From JAJPKK01 sp963781195 (GTDB lineage Bacteria; Pseudomonadota; Alphaproteobacteria; Rhizobiales; Xanthobacteraceae), in NCBI GenBank assembly GCA_963781195.1, contig CAWAEZ010000011.1, forward strand, positions 1-64,000: a DNA stretch of 64,000 bases. The letters run 5' to 3'. Every line of letters begins with the position of its first letter. Within the stretch, counting starts at the first letter, position 1. Position numbers and translations under genes: made by a program. The notes beneath the pieces are model-generated. The model was not told where the DNA came from. It ran no database searches and saw only the letters and a program-made list of their open reading frames with translations. Shown in pieces: positions 1 to 8,865 of the stretch.

Positions 1-128
1 TGGGAGTAGTGGGGGAGCGGCAACGCGGCCGAGTCACCGATAGCTATTCCAAGTCCTTCGGGTCTAAACCCTACGCAAAATCTCGCGAAGGACTCAGGTG
101 ATAGAGGACTCGTGACGCCTTTTGGGAA
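1..128. repeat. Direct repeat, left copy, flanking the Gabija-like cassette
   Basis: This stretch recurs at 4095-4234 in the same orientation. From position 16 onward the copies are nearly identical; the left copy lacks about 13 bases present near the start of the right copy and has one C/T change at position 95. Inside are inverted arms AAGTCCTTCG (51-60) and CGAAGGACT (86-94), with outer TCACC (34-38) and GGTGA (97-101). It lies just beyond the 3' end of the helicase gene. The copy may begin before the window. Confidence 0.85.
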
Positions 129-179
129 GGGAACGGATGCGCAGTTCAAGCGCCGTGTCGGTCCACCGCTTCGTCTGGC

Positions 180-1906
180 TCAAAGCGCCACGACCTCCAC
201 CACGTGACCGCCGACGTCCAAAATTCCCTTCAATGCCGCGGCTCGACTTTTCGGCGCGGCGATCGCTAACAGCCGCTCGGCGCGCGAGGCGGCGACATAG
301 ATCTTGCGCGCATCTTCCACGAGATCAGGGTCGGTCGTCGCGCCGGTGAGCACATCCAAGATGCCGCCAGCCGTCCTCGCGGTGAGAACGACACAGACGG
401 CCGGAAACTCCAGGCCCTTGACGGCATGGATGGCCTTGGCCGGAAGCGCGGTCGGCGAGATTTCCGCCAGGACCGAGACGAGCTTGTCGTTGGATCGAAG
501 GCGCTGGCCGATCGTCGAGGCGCCAACGAGTTTCGAACCGAGTTCCGCCCTGGCGCGCTGCAGCCAATCGTCAGCGCTCTCGCCGGCAGCGAGCTTGAGC
601 GCTTGGCCTATGGCGATGATCTCAGGGCGCCATCGACCGTCATCGGGACAGTTGGCTGTGACGTGCGTGGTGTAGTCGCCGGCGTTGGTGATCACCCCGC
701 GCACCTGTAGCACCACGCGGTGGAGCCGAATGAGGGCTTCACGACGGTTTCCCGCAGCGAAGGCGAAGTGGAAGTCCATCACCGCCTCGGCCAGCAGTAA
801 TGTCTTGTCGTTGCCGGCGTCGGGCACGGCCCGGCCAACAGCGTTTCCAGCGCTGGTCCAAGTGGCAGCCAGGACAGGCGCCTCTGGCGCCGATATTCCC
901 AGGCTCGACGCCAACGCCTGAAACCTAACCCCGATGGTCGCGGGAACGCTGACGCCGCCATAGGACAGGATGTGGACTGGCGTGGCGACCGTTTTGTGTT
1001 TGCCCACCGCTTGGTCAGGCGCGCCGCGAGTTGAAGGCGGCCGCAACTGGGAAATGGCGGCGCAGATCGCGGGGGACGAGCGGAAATTGCCGCTCATCGG
1101 CAACTGGTCAGCACTCAGGAACGAGCCGGCGAACTTCAAGAGCTCGTCCGTAACGCCGCCTCGGAACGCGTAGATCGACTGGTTCGGGTCGCACACCACC
1201 TTACATGGATGCATGAACCGCGAAGCCAGTCGATAATCTTCAAGTCTGCCGGATTGCAGTCCTGGGCCTCGTCGACGACGATTTCTCGGAACCGCCCGTT
1301 GAGCGCGGCGCCAAGCCGATCTGCGAACGGCTTGTCCGCCAATCGCGCATCGACGCACCGCCTGACATCCTCGAAGTCGAGCTGTCCCCGTTCGAAGGCG
1401 CGCTTGATCGTCGTACGGGCCGCCGTTTCCCACGCCTTGGGCCCACCCCTCGGCGCGAAGCCCGTATCGGCCGCCTCGTCCGGCAGGAAATCCCCGGTGC
1501 CTCGGTCGAAATGCTTCAGCTTAAGCGGCTGTGCCCCTTCAAACGGCTTGACCTCCCACTCTGATTTGTCGGGTACGAGCCGTGGGGTCTGATTGCATCC
1601 TTCGACGCCAAAGGGCGCGATGAAGAACTGCCAAAGGAAGCGGTCAAAGGTCCCGATGAAACCGGGAAAGAGCGGGGACGGCAAAACGCCGAAGCTTCGT
1701 AGTCGAGCGTCAAGCTCCTCGACCGCAGCGTTCGTGAAGGAGAGGAATGCGACGCCGCGACGATCGGTTTTGTCCGTGAGGAGTTGACGGGCTCGCTCGA
1801 CCATGGTGCGGGTTTTCCCGGCGCCTGGGCAGGCGCGCACGAACGCATGGCCTCCATGGAGGATGATCGCTTCCTGCTCTTTCGTCGGCGTGTAGGCTTC
1901 GCCCAT
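180..1906 (-). pseudogene. UvrD/Rep-like superfamily 1 helicase, GajB-like partner of the OLD nuclease, one frameshift
   Basis: This is a superfamily 1 DNA helicase of the kind paired with class 2 OLD nucleases (GajB in Gabija). From the ATG at 1906 it shows a Q-motif (YTPTKEQEA), Walker A (ACPGAGKT, residues 25-32), motif Ia (FLSFTNAAVEEL) and Walker B (VVDEAQD). The reading then slips near 1201-1202, and the next frame carries VVCDPNQSIYAFRGG, HAVKGLEFPAVCVVL and IYVAASRAERLL (motifs III, V, VI). Adding one A in the coding strand (GTAAGG to GTAAAGG) restores a single 575-residue frame, so it is either a sequencing error or a recent mutation. The start overlaps the upstream nuclease stop by one base (TGATG), implying translational coupling. 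All helicase motifs survive. Confidence 0.85.
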
Positions 1907-3862
1907 CACGCCACCACATCGCGAATGGTCTGGTCGATGTAGGGCGGAACGACGAAACGTTGGCCGTTCTTCGGGATGTTCTCGATTAAGTCCGCCAAGA
2001 CCTGAGCGAAGTCTCCCTTCCGGGCATCTTTGAAGATCTTGTTGATCGCCTTGGCTCGCGCATCGCCCTCTAGCGCCGCGGCGGCATCCCACTTCTTGCG
2101 TGAGCGCTTATGGAGGGTGAGGTAGGCGGCGCGCAGGATGGGGCCGTTCCCTGCCTCCAGTAGCTCGCTTTCTAGCGAGTATCGCGAGGTGATCGCGGCC
2201 AGCACCGCCTCGGCGCCGTTCGACTTTGCAAGTTTGTCGAGGGCGTGCTTTCGCCGCTCTCCAGGCAGAAGCGCAACGTCGTCGGCCTCGTCATCGACGG
2301 CATCGCCCTCGCTCGCGCCTTCCTCGTCATCCTCTTTGTCTTCGTCATCGCTCACGCCGTGGTCGCCATCGGTCATGACGATGACCCGTTCGGCAATTTC
2401 GCGCCTGATTGACCTGTTGGGTCAGCAGATTGGCGTAGGGCAGGAAGTCGACGCCATCGATGGCGACGAATACGGCGGACCGAAAGAGTCGCAGCTTGTC
2501 AGGCTGGCCCTTTAGCGTGAAATGCTCTGCGATCACCGGCAGCAACAAGGCTTCAGCGATGCCCTCGATCAGAAGGACGCGGCCTCCGAACAGGAGGGCG
2601 GCCTTCGTGACATCGAGATAGCGATCGATTTTGCGGCGTTGCAGATCGTTCAGGTCGATCTGGGCTAGCGGAATGCACCGGGTCGACCGGCGCAGCACTG
2701 CAGCGGTGGCCGTGGCGACCAAGCCATCGACCGGATCGGCCGGAGCGCCTGTACCTTCGCCGATACCGCCCTCGATCACCGCGGCGTCCGCCGCGGCAGG
2801 CGAGGTCGGCGCATCATCATCTTCGACCTTGGCCGCGGGTTCCGGGACCATCGATTTGAAAACGACCAGCTGCTTGGAGCTCACCCAAGCCGAGAGGTTT
2901 GGGGAATGACTGGCGACGACCACCTGGATTTGACCAGCCGGCCCATCTTCGACCTTCACACTGCTCGACTGGGCGGCCTGGTCCTTCAAGAAGGACAGAA
3001 CCGCCGCCTGCAGCTGCGGATGCAGGTGGGCCTCGGGTTCTTCGACCAGGAATAGGGTCAGGTCGGCATTGCGGACTTTTTCGAGCTCAACGGCGATCGT
3101 CGCCATGAACAGCAGATTGGCGTAGCCGTGCCCGGAGTAGCGCAGGTCCTCCGGGCGAACGCCGTGATCCGCCAACTTGAACCGGAGGTCACGTGCGATA
3201 TCGACCAAGGCTTCCTGCGGCGCGAACCCCAGCGCCGCCGTCTGGGGGCGAACGCCTGCGGTCAGCGCCTTCAGGCCCTTGCCCACCGCATCGTCGACTT
3301 TGGTCAGGACATCGTGCTTCGCCTGCCGGGCCAATTCACGCGCCAGATCTTCTGCCGTCACGTCGCCCAGGAAGTGGTTCAAGAGCGCCATGATCCGGGT
3401 CGGGTTGCCGGACGCCAGCGCGCGCTTGGCATCTCGAAGCGGCTGCAAATAGACGTGCCGGACCATGTCGTGACAGCCCGGCTCGGGAACATTGCCGGGC
3501 TTTCCGGCCCAGAGGCTGGGACGGTCGCCCAGGCCGCCGTTGTAACGGATGCCGAACCTGGCCTCCGACAAGGTTGCATCCGTGCTCGCCGAGATCAGGC
3601 GGCCCTGTTGGCCGACGCTCAGATCACTGAATACCGCGTCCAATTCGAAGCCCTTTGTGGGGCTTTGGAAGCGGACGTCGGTCGGCTCGCAGTAGATTTC
3701 ACGGCGCCCGCCCAAGGGCTGGGTGACCAAGCGAATGGCGTCGATGGCGTTGCTCTTGCCGCCGTTGTTTTCGCCGACGAAGACCGTCAGGTCTTTTTGA
3801 ATCTCGATCTCGCCCGCGTCGAAGGAGCGAAAATTCCGCAGCCCGATCGTCTTCAAATACAT
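1906..3862 (-). pseudogene. Class 2 OLD-family ATP-dependent nuclease (AAA ATPase plus TOPRIM), GajA-like, one frameshift
   Basis: This is an ATPase-TOPRIM nuclease like GajA of Gabija, which nicks phage DNA when nucleotides are depleted (family knowledge). From ATG 3862, preceded by GGGGGAT, it has Walker A GENNGGKS (30-37), an ABC-like signature around RYSGHGYANLL (241-251), Walker B FLVEEPEAH (271-279), an H-loop ASHS (317-320) and the TOPRIM glutamate LIEGIAE (E433). The frame slips at the TTT of 2397-2399. The other frame continues IAERVIVMTDGDHG, the TOPRIM DxD strand, to the stop at 1906. Removing one base gives a continuous 651-residue protein. An acidic stretch follows the DxD motif. 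The helicase gene follows with a one-base overlap. Confidence 0.86.
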
Positions 3863-3994
3863 GGAATCCCCCCTTGTCCGAGGAACTCTCTGCCAACATC
3901 GTCGGCATTGCAATCTGGCGGCGAGTTTCCGCGGTCAGCAGTTGGCGCTCCGGCGAACTACGGTGGCGAGCCTACCGGGCGTGCTTACACACAG

Positions 3995-4009
3995 GAGGTC
4001 AACGACCTC
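3995..4009. promoter_or_regulatory. Inverted repeat upstream of the OLD/helicase operon
   Basis: GAGGTC-AAC-GACCTC is a perfect 6-bp inverted repeat with a 3-base spacer in the 232-base gap between the nuclease start (3862) and the right repeat copy. It could be an operator for the minus-strand operon. No clear sigma-70 promoter with standard spacing was found, so the role is a guess. Confidence 0.35.
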
Positions 4010-4094
4010 GGTGGTATCGCGGTTGGTATAGACTCGGAGCGCGAGCAGAAAGCTCAACGGTTACAATGTGAACACAACCCTGTTGACCATCGAG

Positions 4095-4234
4095 TGGGAG
4101 TAGTGGGGGGAAGCGGCGGCGAGCGGCAACGCGGCCGAGTCACCGATAGCTATTCCAAGTCCTTCGGGTCTAAACCCTACGCAAAATCTCGCGAAGGACT
4201 TAGGTGATAGAGGACTCGTGACGCCTTTTGGGAA
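4095..4234. repeat. Direct repeat, right copy, flanking the Gabija-like cassette
   Basis: This is the complete-looking second copy of the repeat at 1-128. Here the inner arms are a perfect 10-bp inverted repeat, AAGTCCTTCG (4157-4166) with CGAAGGACTT (4192-4201), and the outer pair is TCACC (4140-4144) with GGTGA (4203-4207). The two copies frame the nuclease-helicase operon exactly, with one on its promoter side and one beyond its 3' end, as expected of recombination or insertion boundaries. No integrase or transposase is visible inside. Confidence 0.85.
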
Positions 4235-4355
4235 CTGCCGGTACGGTGCGGTCGGCGGCCGTCAGAAAAAGTCGAAACCCCAACGGTCGTGCTCACCGAA
4301 GCCCCCCGAGCGCAGGGCCGGAACGGCGTGATCAAGTTGGGGGCCGCGGGTCCGA

Positions 4356-4991
4356 CTACGCCGGGCGCACGAGTCGGCGGACAAAGTGCATTTCCAGTCC
4401 CGACAGCGGGCCTCCGAGCTGCTGCATGGCGCCACCGACGGCGAGGGAGCCCAGATCGAGCGCGACCAAACCAGTCGAATTGATGACATCGACCACGACC
4501 GCCTTGGCTTCCCCGTCGTCTCCCGAGACGAACAGGACGGCGCGCGGCTTCTGCGGCGAGAAATCCTGGATCCAGGCCATAGGCATGTTGCTGATCGACT
4601 TCACCACCCGCGCACCGGGTGCCATCTCAGCGACAATCTCGCTCGACGTCCGCCCCTTCAGGGCTGCGATCGACCTCGCCACGGCTGCAGAGCCGATGTC
4701 GGGCTCCGCATCCATATGGGCGTTGGTCCCGTCGACCAAAATGCGTCCCCGCCAATCTATCCCCTCCAGCGCCTTGGGGGCATCCACCCATTTGGTGGCG
4801 AGAATCACGATTTCGGAGTCCGCCGCCTGCTGTTTCGAGCCTGCGCTTGCAGTAGGACCAAGGTCGGCGAGGACGCCTGCCAGCGCCTCCGATCCGCGGG
4901 AGCCGGAAATGACGATTTCATGGCCCGCATTGACAAGGTGGCGGCCGAGGGTCGTGGCCATGCGACCAGCGCCGATAAATCCGATTTTCAT
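4356..4991 (-). CDS. NADPH-dependent F420 reductase-like oxidoreductase
   Basis: This 211-residue cytosolic Rossmann protein begins MKIGFIGAGRMATTLGRHL, the GxGxxx dinucleotide-binding loop of the NADP-oxidoreductase, coenzyme F420-dependent (FNO-like) family. A second-strand ISGSRG motif fits NADPH 2'-phosphate recognition. ATKWVDAPKAL and ILVDGTNAHMD match later strands of the fold. Length is normal for the family. In bacteria without evident F420 such proteins are usually generic NADP-binding reductases, so the substrate is unknown. It lies just inside the right repeat of the accessory block. Confidence 0.8.
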   Translation of the reverse strand: MKIGFIGAGRMATTLGRHLVNAGHEIVISGSRGSEALAGVLADLGPTASAGSKQQAADSEIVILATKWVDAPKALEGIDWRGRILVDGTNAHMDAEPDIGSAAVARSIAALKGRTSSEIVAEMAPGARVVKSISNMPMAWIQDFSPQKPRAVLFVSGDDGEAKAVVVDVINSTGLVALDLGSLAVGGAMQQLGGPLSGLEMHFVRRLVRPA

Positions 4992-5130
4992 TTAAGGCTC
5001 CTTCGCAGACAACAAGCTGCAACAATCAGGCTGACCTCGCCGCCGAGCTCTTCCACCGCTGTCTCCCCCGTCAAGCCGGCACGTGCACGTCCGCTCCGTG
5101 ATCCCCGATGAACCCAGCATTTGGCGCAGA

Positions 5131-5763
5131 TCAGCGCTTCACGAACCGGTAGGCGAAGCGGTCGGTCTCGCCCTTGATCAAGGGATCGAACACCTTGGTC
5201 GCGTGCGGATCGTCCTTGTTCGCGAGGATGGTGCTTTCCTCGTCCAGCACGAAACCAGCCGCCTCCACTTCTTCGCGGACGACGGCAGGGTCGATCCGAT
5301 GCAGAGACTGGGCATCGCCCGTGCCTGCCCCGGCGGCGGCGGCGTGATCGACGATGACGTAGGACCCACCGGGCTTCAGCCGCTCATGAACGGCTCGATT
5401 GAAGGCGGCCGCCGTCGCGCCCCTGGCCTGGATCAGCGGGGTGTGGAGATCGTGGTAGAACAGGTGCAGCCACAGGACATCCGCGGGCTGCGTCGTCCCC
5501 GACATCGCGACGAGGTCCGCCGAGACGGCGTCGACATTCTCTCGGCCCGGCTCCTTCGCAAGCGTCCGCATGCGGCCGACCGGATCGTTCTTGAAGTGGG
5601 CGACTTCGGCCGGCACGAAGCTGTAGACTCGTCCTTGCGGTCCGACGATGTCGGAGAAGAGACGGGTCCAGTCGCCGTCGCCTGGGTAAACGTCGATGAC
5701 GGTGGACCCCGCATCGACGCGTGCGAACCGGATCAACTCGGATAGCTTGAATTGGCCGTACAA
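5131..5763 (-). CDS. Class I SAM-dependent methyltransferase
   Basis: This is a predicted periplasmic or cytosolic methyltransferase-fold protein of 210 residues. It shows the SAM-binding strand STVIDVYPGDGDWTRLFSDIVG (an aspartate-rich variant of the GxGxG loop), GRVYSF, then LKPGGSYVIVDH and a C-terminal RFAYRFVKR. The start is set by the ribosome-binding site: AAGGAG (5770-5775) lies six bases before a TTG at 5763, giving YGQFKLSELIRF after the initiator. An ATG-initiated extension upstream would run through the neighbouring SnoaL-like gene and is not credible. It is likely cotranscribed with the SnoaL-like and SDR genes. Confidence 0.8.
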   Translation of the reverse strand: MYGQFKLSELIRFARVDAGSTVIDVYPGDGDWTRLFSDIVGPQGRVYSFVPAEVAHFKNDPVGRMRTLAKEPGRENVDAVSADLVAMSGTTQPADVLWLHLFYHDLHTPLIQARGATAAAFNRAVHERLKPGGSYVIVDHAAAAGAGTGDAQSLHRIDPAVVREEVEAAGFVLDEESTILANKDDPHATKVFDPLIKGETDRFAYRFVKR

Positions 5764-5870
5764 CGGAATCTCCTTTTCGGTTGGGAACTCGACGAGCGGG
5801 CGGCCTGCGAGGGAGTGATCCACGGCTGATCCACCGACGACCCCAGCCCGCTGGCGGCAGACGGCCAGCG

Positions 5871-6284
5871 CTACGCCAGCGCGGACGCGTCCATCTGCGA
5901 GGCCCGCGCGAGCGCCTGCGTGTCGATGTACTCCTTGATGCGGGTCAGTCTGCTGTCGCGGACCGTGATGGCGAAGGCCCAGTCGTCGACGAACGTCTTC
6001 TTCGTCGCTTTGATCTTTCCCCTCGCGAAGCCCATGACCAGGACTTGGTCTCCCTGCGCTACGAACTGGCCGGGTTCCGTGGACGTTTCCATCGACCTGG
6101 ATGCCGTCTCGAGCAAATTCGCCAGCCCCGCGTGTCCGCGGTGCGTTCCGGCCAGCGGCCAGTCCTCGCCCGGAATGATCCACTCGATGTCTTCGGCGAC
6201 CAGCGCCAGCAGAGCTTTCCTGTCGCCCCGGCCGATCGCGGCGAAGAAGTCCTTCACGATCTGGATATTCTTCTCGATGCTCAT
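5871..6284 (-). CDS. SnoaL-like / NTF2-fold protein
   Basis: This 137-residue protein starts MSIEKNIQIVKDFFAAIGRGD and has the typical NTF2/ketosteroid isomerase-like layout: an N-terminal helix (IVKDFFAAIGRGDRKALLALVAEDIEW), GEDWPLAGTHRGHAGL, then strands WAFAITVRDSRLTRIKEYIDT. The ATG at 6284 follows GGAGGAG, which favours it over an ATG 39 bases upstream. These folds serve as isomerases, cyclases or binding proteins; the substrate cannot be told. It sits 45 bases after an SDR gene on the same strand. Confidence 0.8.
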   Translation of the reverse strand: MSIEKNIQIVKDFFAAIGRGDRKALLALVAEDIEWIIPGEDWPLAGTHRGHAGLANLLETASRSMETSTEPGQFVAQGDQVLVMGFARGKIKATKKTFVDDWAFAITVRDSRLTRIKEYIDTQALARASQMDASALA

Positions 6285-6329
6285 GGGAATTTCTCCTCCG
6301 GTCCGTGTCGATACTGTTTCCACGGACCT

Positions 6330-7064
6330 TCAGATGGCCGAGAAGCCGCCGTCGACCGACAACTCCAGCCCGTTCACGAAGCTGGAATCGTCTGAGGCCA
6401 GAAACAGCGCGGCCGTCGCAATTTCCTCAGGACGCCCCATCGTTCCCCGCGGGATCAGGGATTCGAACATCCGCTTCGCCTCTTCGGTGAGAATTTGGTC
6501 CTGCATCGGTGTGGCGATCGGGCCTGGGTGCAGCACGTTCACCCGGATATTCCTGCCCTTCAGCTCGTTGAGCCACCCGCGTGCGAACGCGTGCAACGCC
6601 GCCTTGCTCGCGGCATACACGCTGAAACCGGGAAAGCCCTTCAGCGAAGCAACGGATCCGGTCATGAAGATCGATCCGCCATCGTTGAACAGCGGCAGCG
6701 CCTTTTGCACGGTGAACAGCGTGCCGCGCGTATTCAGGCCGAAGGTCGCATCGAAATGCTGTTCGGTAATCTCGCCCAGCGGCACGGCTTCGCCCATGCC
6801 GGCGCTCGCATACAGGATGTCGATCCTGCCCTTTTCCCGCTTGACCGTGGCGAATAGACGATCGAGGTCGTCGAGATTGGCGGCGTCGCCGCGCACGCCG
6901 GTCACGTTCCGGCCAATCAGCTTGACGGCCTCGTCGAGGGCTTCCTGTTTTCGGCCCGTGATGAAAACGTAAGCGCCTTCTTCGACGAACCGCTTGGCGC
7001 TCGCCAGCGCCATGCCGCTCGATCCACCCGTGATGACGGCAACCTTACCCTCGAGCTTTCCCAT
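6330..7064 (-). CDS. SDR family oxidoreductase
   Basis: This short-chain dehydrogenase/reductase of 244 residues has the NAD(P) loop TGGSSGMALA near the N-terminus, NxxG-region LYASAGMGEAVPL, catalytic serine in MTGSVASL, and YAASKAAL supplying Tyr and Lys of the YxxxK pair. The C-terminus FVNGLELSVDGGFSAI is classical. The ATG at 7064 follows AAGGAG. A longer frame reading upstream has no family similarity. It is first in a likely operon with the SnoaL-like protein and methyltransferase, perhaps a small-molecule modification set. Substrate unknown. Confidence 0.88.
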   Translation of the reverse strand: MGKLEGKVAVITGGSSGMALASAKRFVEEGAYVFITGRKQEALDEAVKLIGRNVTGVRGDAANLDDLDRLFATVKREKGRIDILYASAGMGEAVPLGEITEQHFDATFGLNTRGTLFTVQKALPLFNDGGSIFMTGSVASLKGFPGFSVYAASKAALHAFARGWLNELKGRNIRVNVLHPGPIATPMQDQILTEEAKRMFESLIPRGTMGRPEEIATAALFLASDDSSFVNGLELSVDGGFSAI

Positions 7065-7637
7065 GACTTTCTCCTTCCGTGGTGTCGGGATGGCATCTGC
7101 CTCCGCGATCCTCGAAATGGGTCCGCCGGCGTCCGCTGTTGAGTGCGGAAGCGTGCACATCGGTGGTGCGAAATCGATCCACTGGACGACGGGCGCCAAC
7201 CGGCGGCGAGCGGTGTCCGCCGTTCTGGCCGCGCTCGGCGACACAGGGCATGGCGACAGCCCGTCCTGCTGTACGATGTGTCGGATACGGGCTTCGAAAA
7301 GCTGCAATCCGCGGTGCGGGAACGCACCATGACCGAGTGGGATGCCGTTCGCCACTTTCACGCCGTCGGGTAAGGGTCTCGGTCCGAGCCGCCGCGGGGC
7401 GCCTCGGGGTGAATCGCACGGTCGTGCTTCGACGGATTGCTCAGCTCGAGGAACGTCGGATGTTCTGGGTTCGGTTCGATCCGCAGAAGGCGCCGGCTCG
7501 GCCAAGCGCCAGCGAACTCCCGTTAGTCAGGAACTCCTGCTCGACCGGAATTTGAAGACGTCGACTTCCAATCGAAAGCCGTTCGCTCATAATTCGATGT
7601 GCGGGGCCTGTCCGGAAGCGAGCGGGAGTTGGCGAAC
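7065..7637. other. Intergenic stretch holding a regulator remnant
   Basis: Apart from the LysR-type fragment at 7329-7470 nothing convincing is encoded here. The SDR promoter presumably lies near its left end. Frames on both strands are GC-rich shadows without family motifs. Confidence 0.5.
7329..7470 (+). pseudogene. Decayed LysR-type regulator (N-terminal helix-turn-helix only)
   Basis: The ATG at 7329 gives MTEWDAVRHFHAVG then a stop. A neighbouring frame continues VSVRAAAGRLGVNRTVVLRRIAQLEE, which is the LysR winged helix and its linker start. No effector domain follows; the next gene starts about 170 bases on. It lies divergently from the SDR gene, the usual place for a LysR regulator of that operon, so the operon may have lost its regulator. 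At least one frameshift plus truncation separate this from a working gene. Confidence 0.6.
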
Positions 7638-8006
7638 GTGGCGAAGGAAAACCCGGTTACGATCTACGGCATCAAGAACTGCGACACGATGAAGAAGGCG
7701 CGGGCCTGGCTCGACGGCCATGGCGTCGCCTACGACTTCCACGACTACAAGACCGCCGGCATTTCGTCCCGGATGCTCCAGGGCTGGGCGCGCGAAGTCG
7801 GCTGGGAAAGGCTGCTCAATCGCGCCGGGACGACGTTCCGCAAATTGCCGGCGGAGGACAAGAGCGGCCTCACCGAGACGACGGCGATCGCTCTGATGGT
7901 GGCGCAGCCCTCGATGATCAAGCGGCCGGTGCTCGATCGCGGCGGGCACCTCCTCGTCGGCTTCAGGCCGGAGGACTATGCGAAGGCTTTTGCCGCGGCG
8001 ACGTGA
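7638..8006 (+). CDS. ArsC/Spx/MgsR-family reductase-like protein (YffB type)
   Basis: This thioredoxin-fold protein of the arsenate reductase superfamily, YffB subgroup, has about 122 residues. It begins VTIYGIKNCDTMKKARAWLDGHGVAYDFHDYKTAGI, with a single active-site-like cysteine in NCDTMKKA, followed by NRAGTTFRKLP and the cis-proline region MIKRPVLDRGG. The GTG at 7638 is chosen because similarity begins there; an ATG at 7599 would add 13 unrelated residues. Members are redox or glutathione-linked proteins of uncertain substrate rather than true arsenate reductases. Confidence 0.82.
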   Translation: MAKENPVTIYGIKNCDTMKKARAWLDGHGVAYDFHDYKTAGISSRMLQGWAREVGWERLLNRAGTTFRKLPAEDKSGLTETTAIALMVAQPSMIKRPVLDRGGHLLVGFRPEDYAKAFAAAT

Positions 8007-8230
8007 CTGCTCGTTGTGCCGGTCCGTGCAGCAAACCCGGCGCATCTCACGGTCACCGCTTCCAACACTCGTGGGCCATCGGATTATGGGCGCAGGCGGC
8101 GAGGCCGCATTCCGTCGGCGCTGAGACCACGTCGAGCAGGGTGGGGCCAAAACCAAGTCGAGGCCGAAGGGTGTGCGCCACCCCGCCAGGATGCGGAAGC
8201 GGGGTTGACCGCGGGCCGGTTGCAACATAA

Positions 8231-8250
8231 GTTTCTGTCATGACAGAAAC
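8231..8250. promoter_or_regulatory. Perfect 20-bp palindrome spanning the GbsR-family start codon
   Basis: GTTTCTGTCATGACAGAAAC is perfectly self-complementary, and its central ATG is the start codon (8240) of the regulator. It is a strong candidate for the regulator's own operator, where binding would block both transcription and ribosome access. Confidence 0.7.
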
Positions 8251-8812
8251 GTCAGTCGATACCAATCGCATGTCGTCCGCCGTTCAGGAGTTCGTGCTCC
8301 GCTGGGGGGATTTGGGCAGCCAGTGGGGGGTGAACCGGTCGGTCGCGCAAATCCAGGCGTTGCTTTACCTCTCCGACCGGCCGCTGACCGCCGAGGACAT
8401 TGCCGAGCAGCTCGGCCTCGCGCGATCGAACGTGTCGAACAGCATCCGCGAACTGATCGCCTGGAAGCTGATCCGGCGCGTGCCGCTGCTCGGCGACCGC
8501 CGCGACCACTACGAGGCGGAGGCCGATCTCTGGCAGATTCTGACCCGCATCGCCCAGGGCCGCAAGGAACGCGAGATCGATCCCGCCGTCGCGGCGATTC
8601 ACAAGGCGCTGGAGGCTGCGGACGGCGATCCCGCCCTGGGCAGGGTGGCGCGCACGCGGCTGCGCGAGATGCAGGTGTTCCTGGCTACGCTGGACACCTG
8701 GTTCGGCCAGATGCTGACGGTGCCGCCGAGCACGCTCATGCGATTGATCAAGCTCGGGGCGCGGGTGGTCAATCTGTTGGGCCTCAGCCGGGACAAAGCC
8801 GGGAAGAGCTGA
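8240..8812 (+). CDS. GbsR/MarR-family transcriptional regulator
   Basis: This 190-residue winged-helix regulator has WGVNRSVAQIQALLYLSDRPLTAEDIAEQLGLARSNVSNSIRELIAWKLIRRV, the characteristic GbsR-type HTH and wing, then LLGDRRDHYEAEADLW. GbsR relatives control osmoprotectant or envelope genes in other bacteria. The start codon lies inside a perfect 20-bp palindrome, suggesting autorepression, and a degenerate copy of the same sequence lies after the gene, in front of the DUF4166 gene, which is probably its target. Confidence 0.85.
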   Translation: MTETSVDTNRMSSAVQEFVLRWGDLGSQWGVNRSVAQIQALLYLSDRPLTAEDIAEQLGLARSNVSNSIRELIAWKLIRRVPLLGDRRDHYEAEADLWQILTRIAQGRKEREIDPAVAAIHKALEAADGDPALGRVARTRLREMQVFLATLDTWFGQMLTVPPSTLMRLIKLGARVVNLLGLSRDKAGKS

Positions 8813-8828
8813 TTTTTTTGGATTTGGA

Positions 8829-8850
8829 TTTCTGTCGTGTCGGAAGTGTC
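8829..8850. promoter_or_regulatory. Degenerate second copy of the GbsR-region palindrome
   Basis: TTTCTGTCGTGTCGGAAGTG aligns with the palindrome and start region at 8231-8255 (TTTCTGTCATGACAGAAACG), and similarity continues through GTCAGT. It lies 16 bases before the DUF4166 ATG, so the same regulator may control both genes; alternatively it is a relic of a small duplication. Confidence 0.45.
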
Positions 8851-8865
8851 AGTTGTGAGGATCGG

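Noticed and set aside
3128..4207. 359-codon frame antisense to the OLD nuclease, ending inside the repeat
   Set aside because: Mostly a shadow of the nuclease gene; its last 20 codons in the repeat are not matched to a family, so no coding claim is made.
5764..6183. Longer N-terminus for the methyltransferase from an upstream ATG
   Set aside because: The extension is a shadow of the SnoaL-like gene; AAGGAG before TTG 5763 supports the short form.
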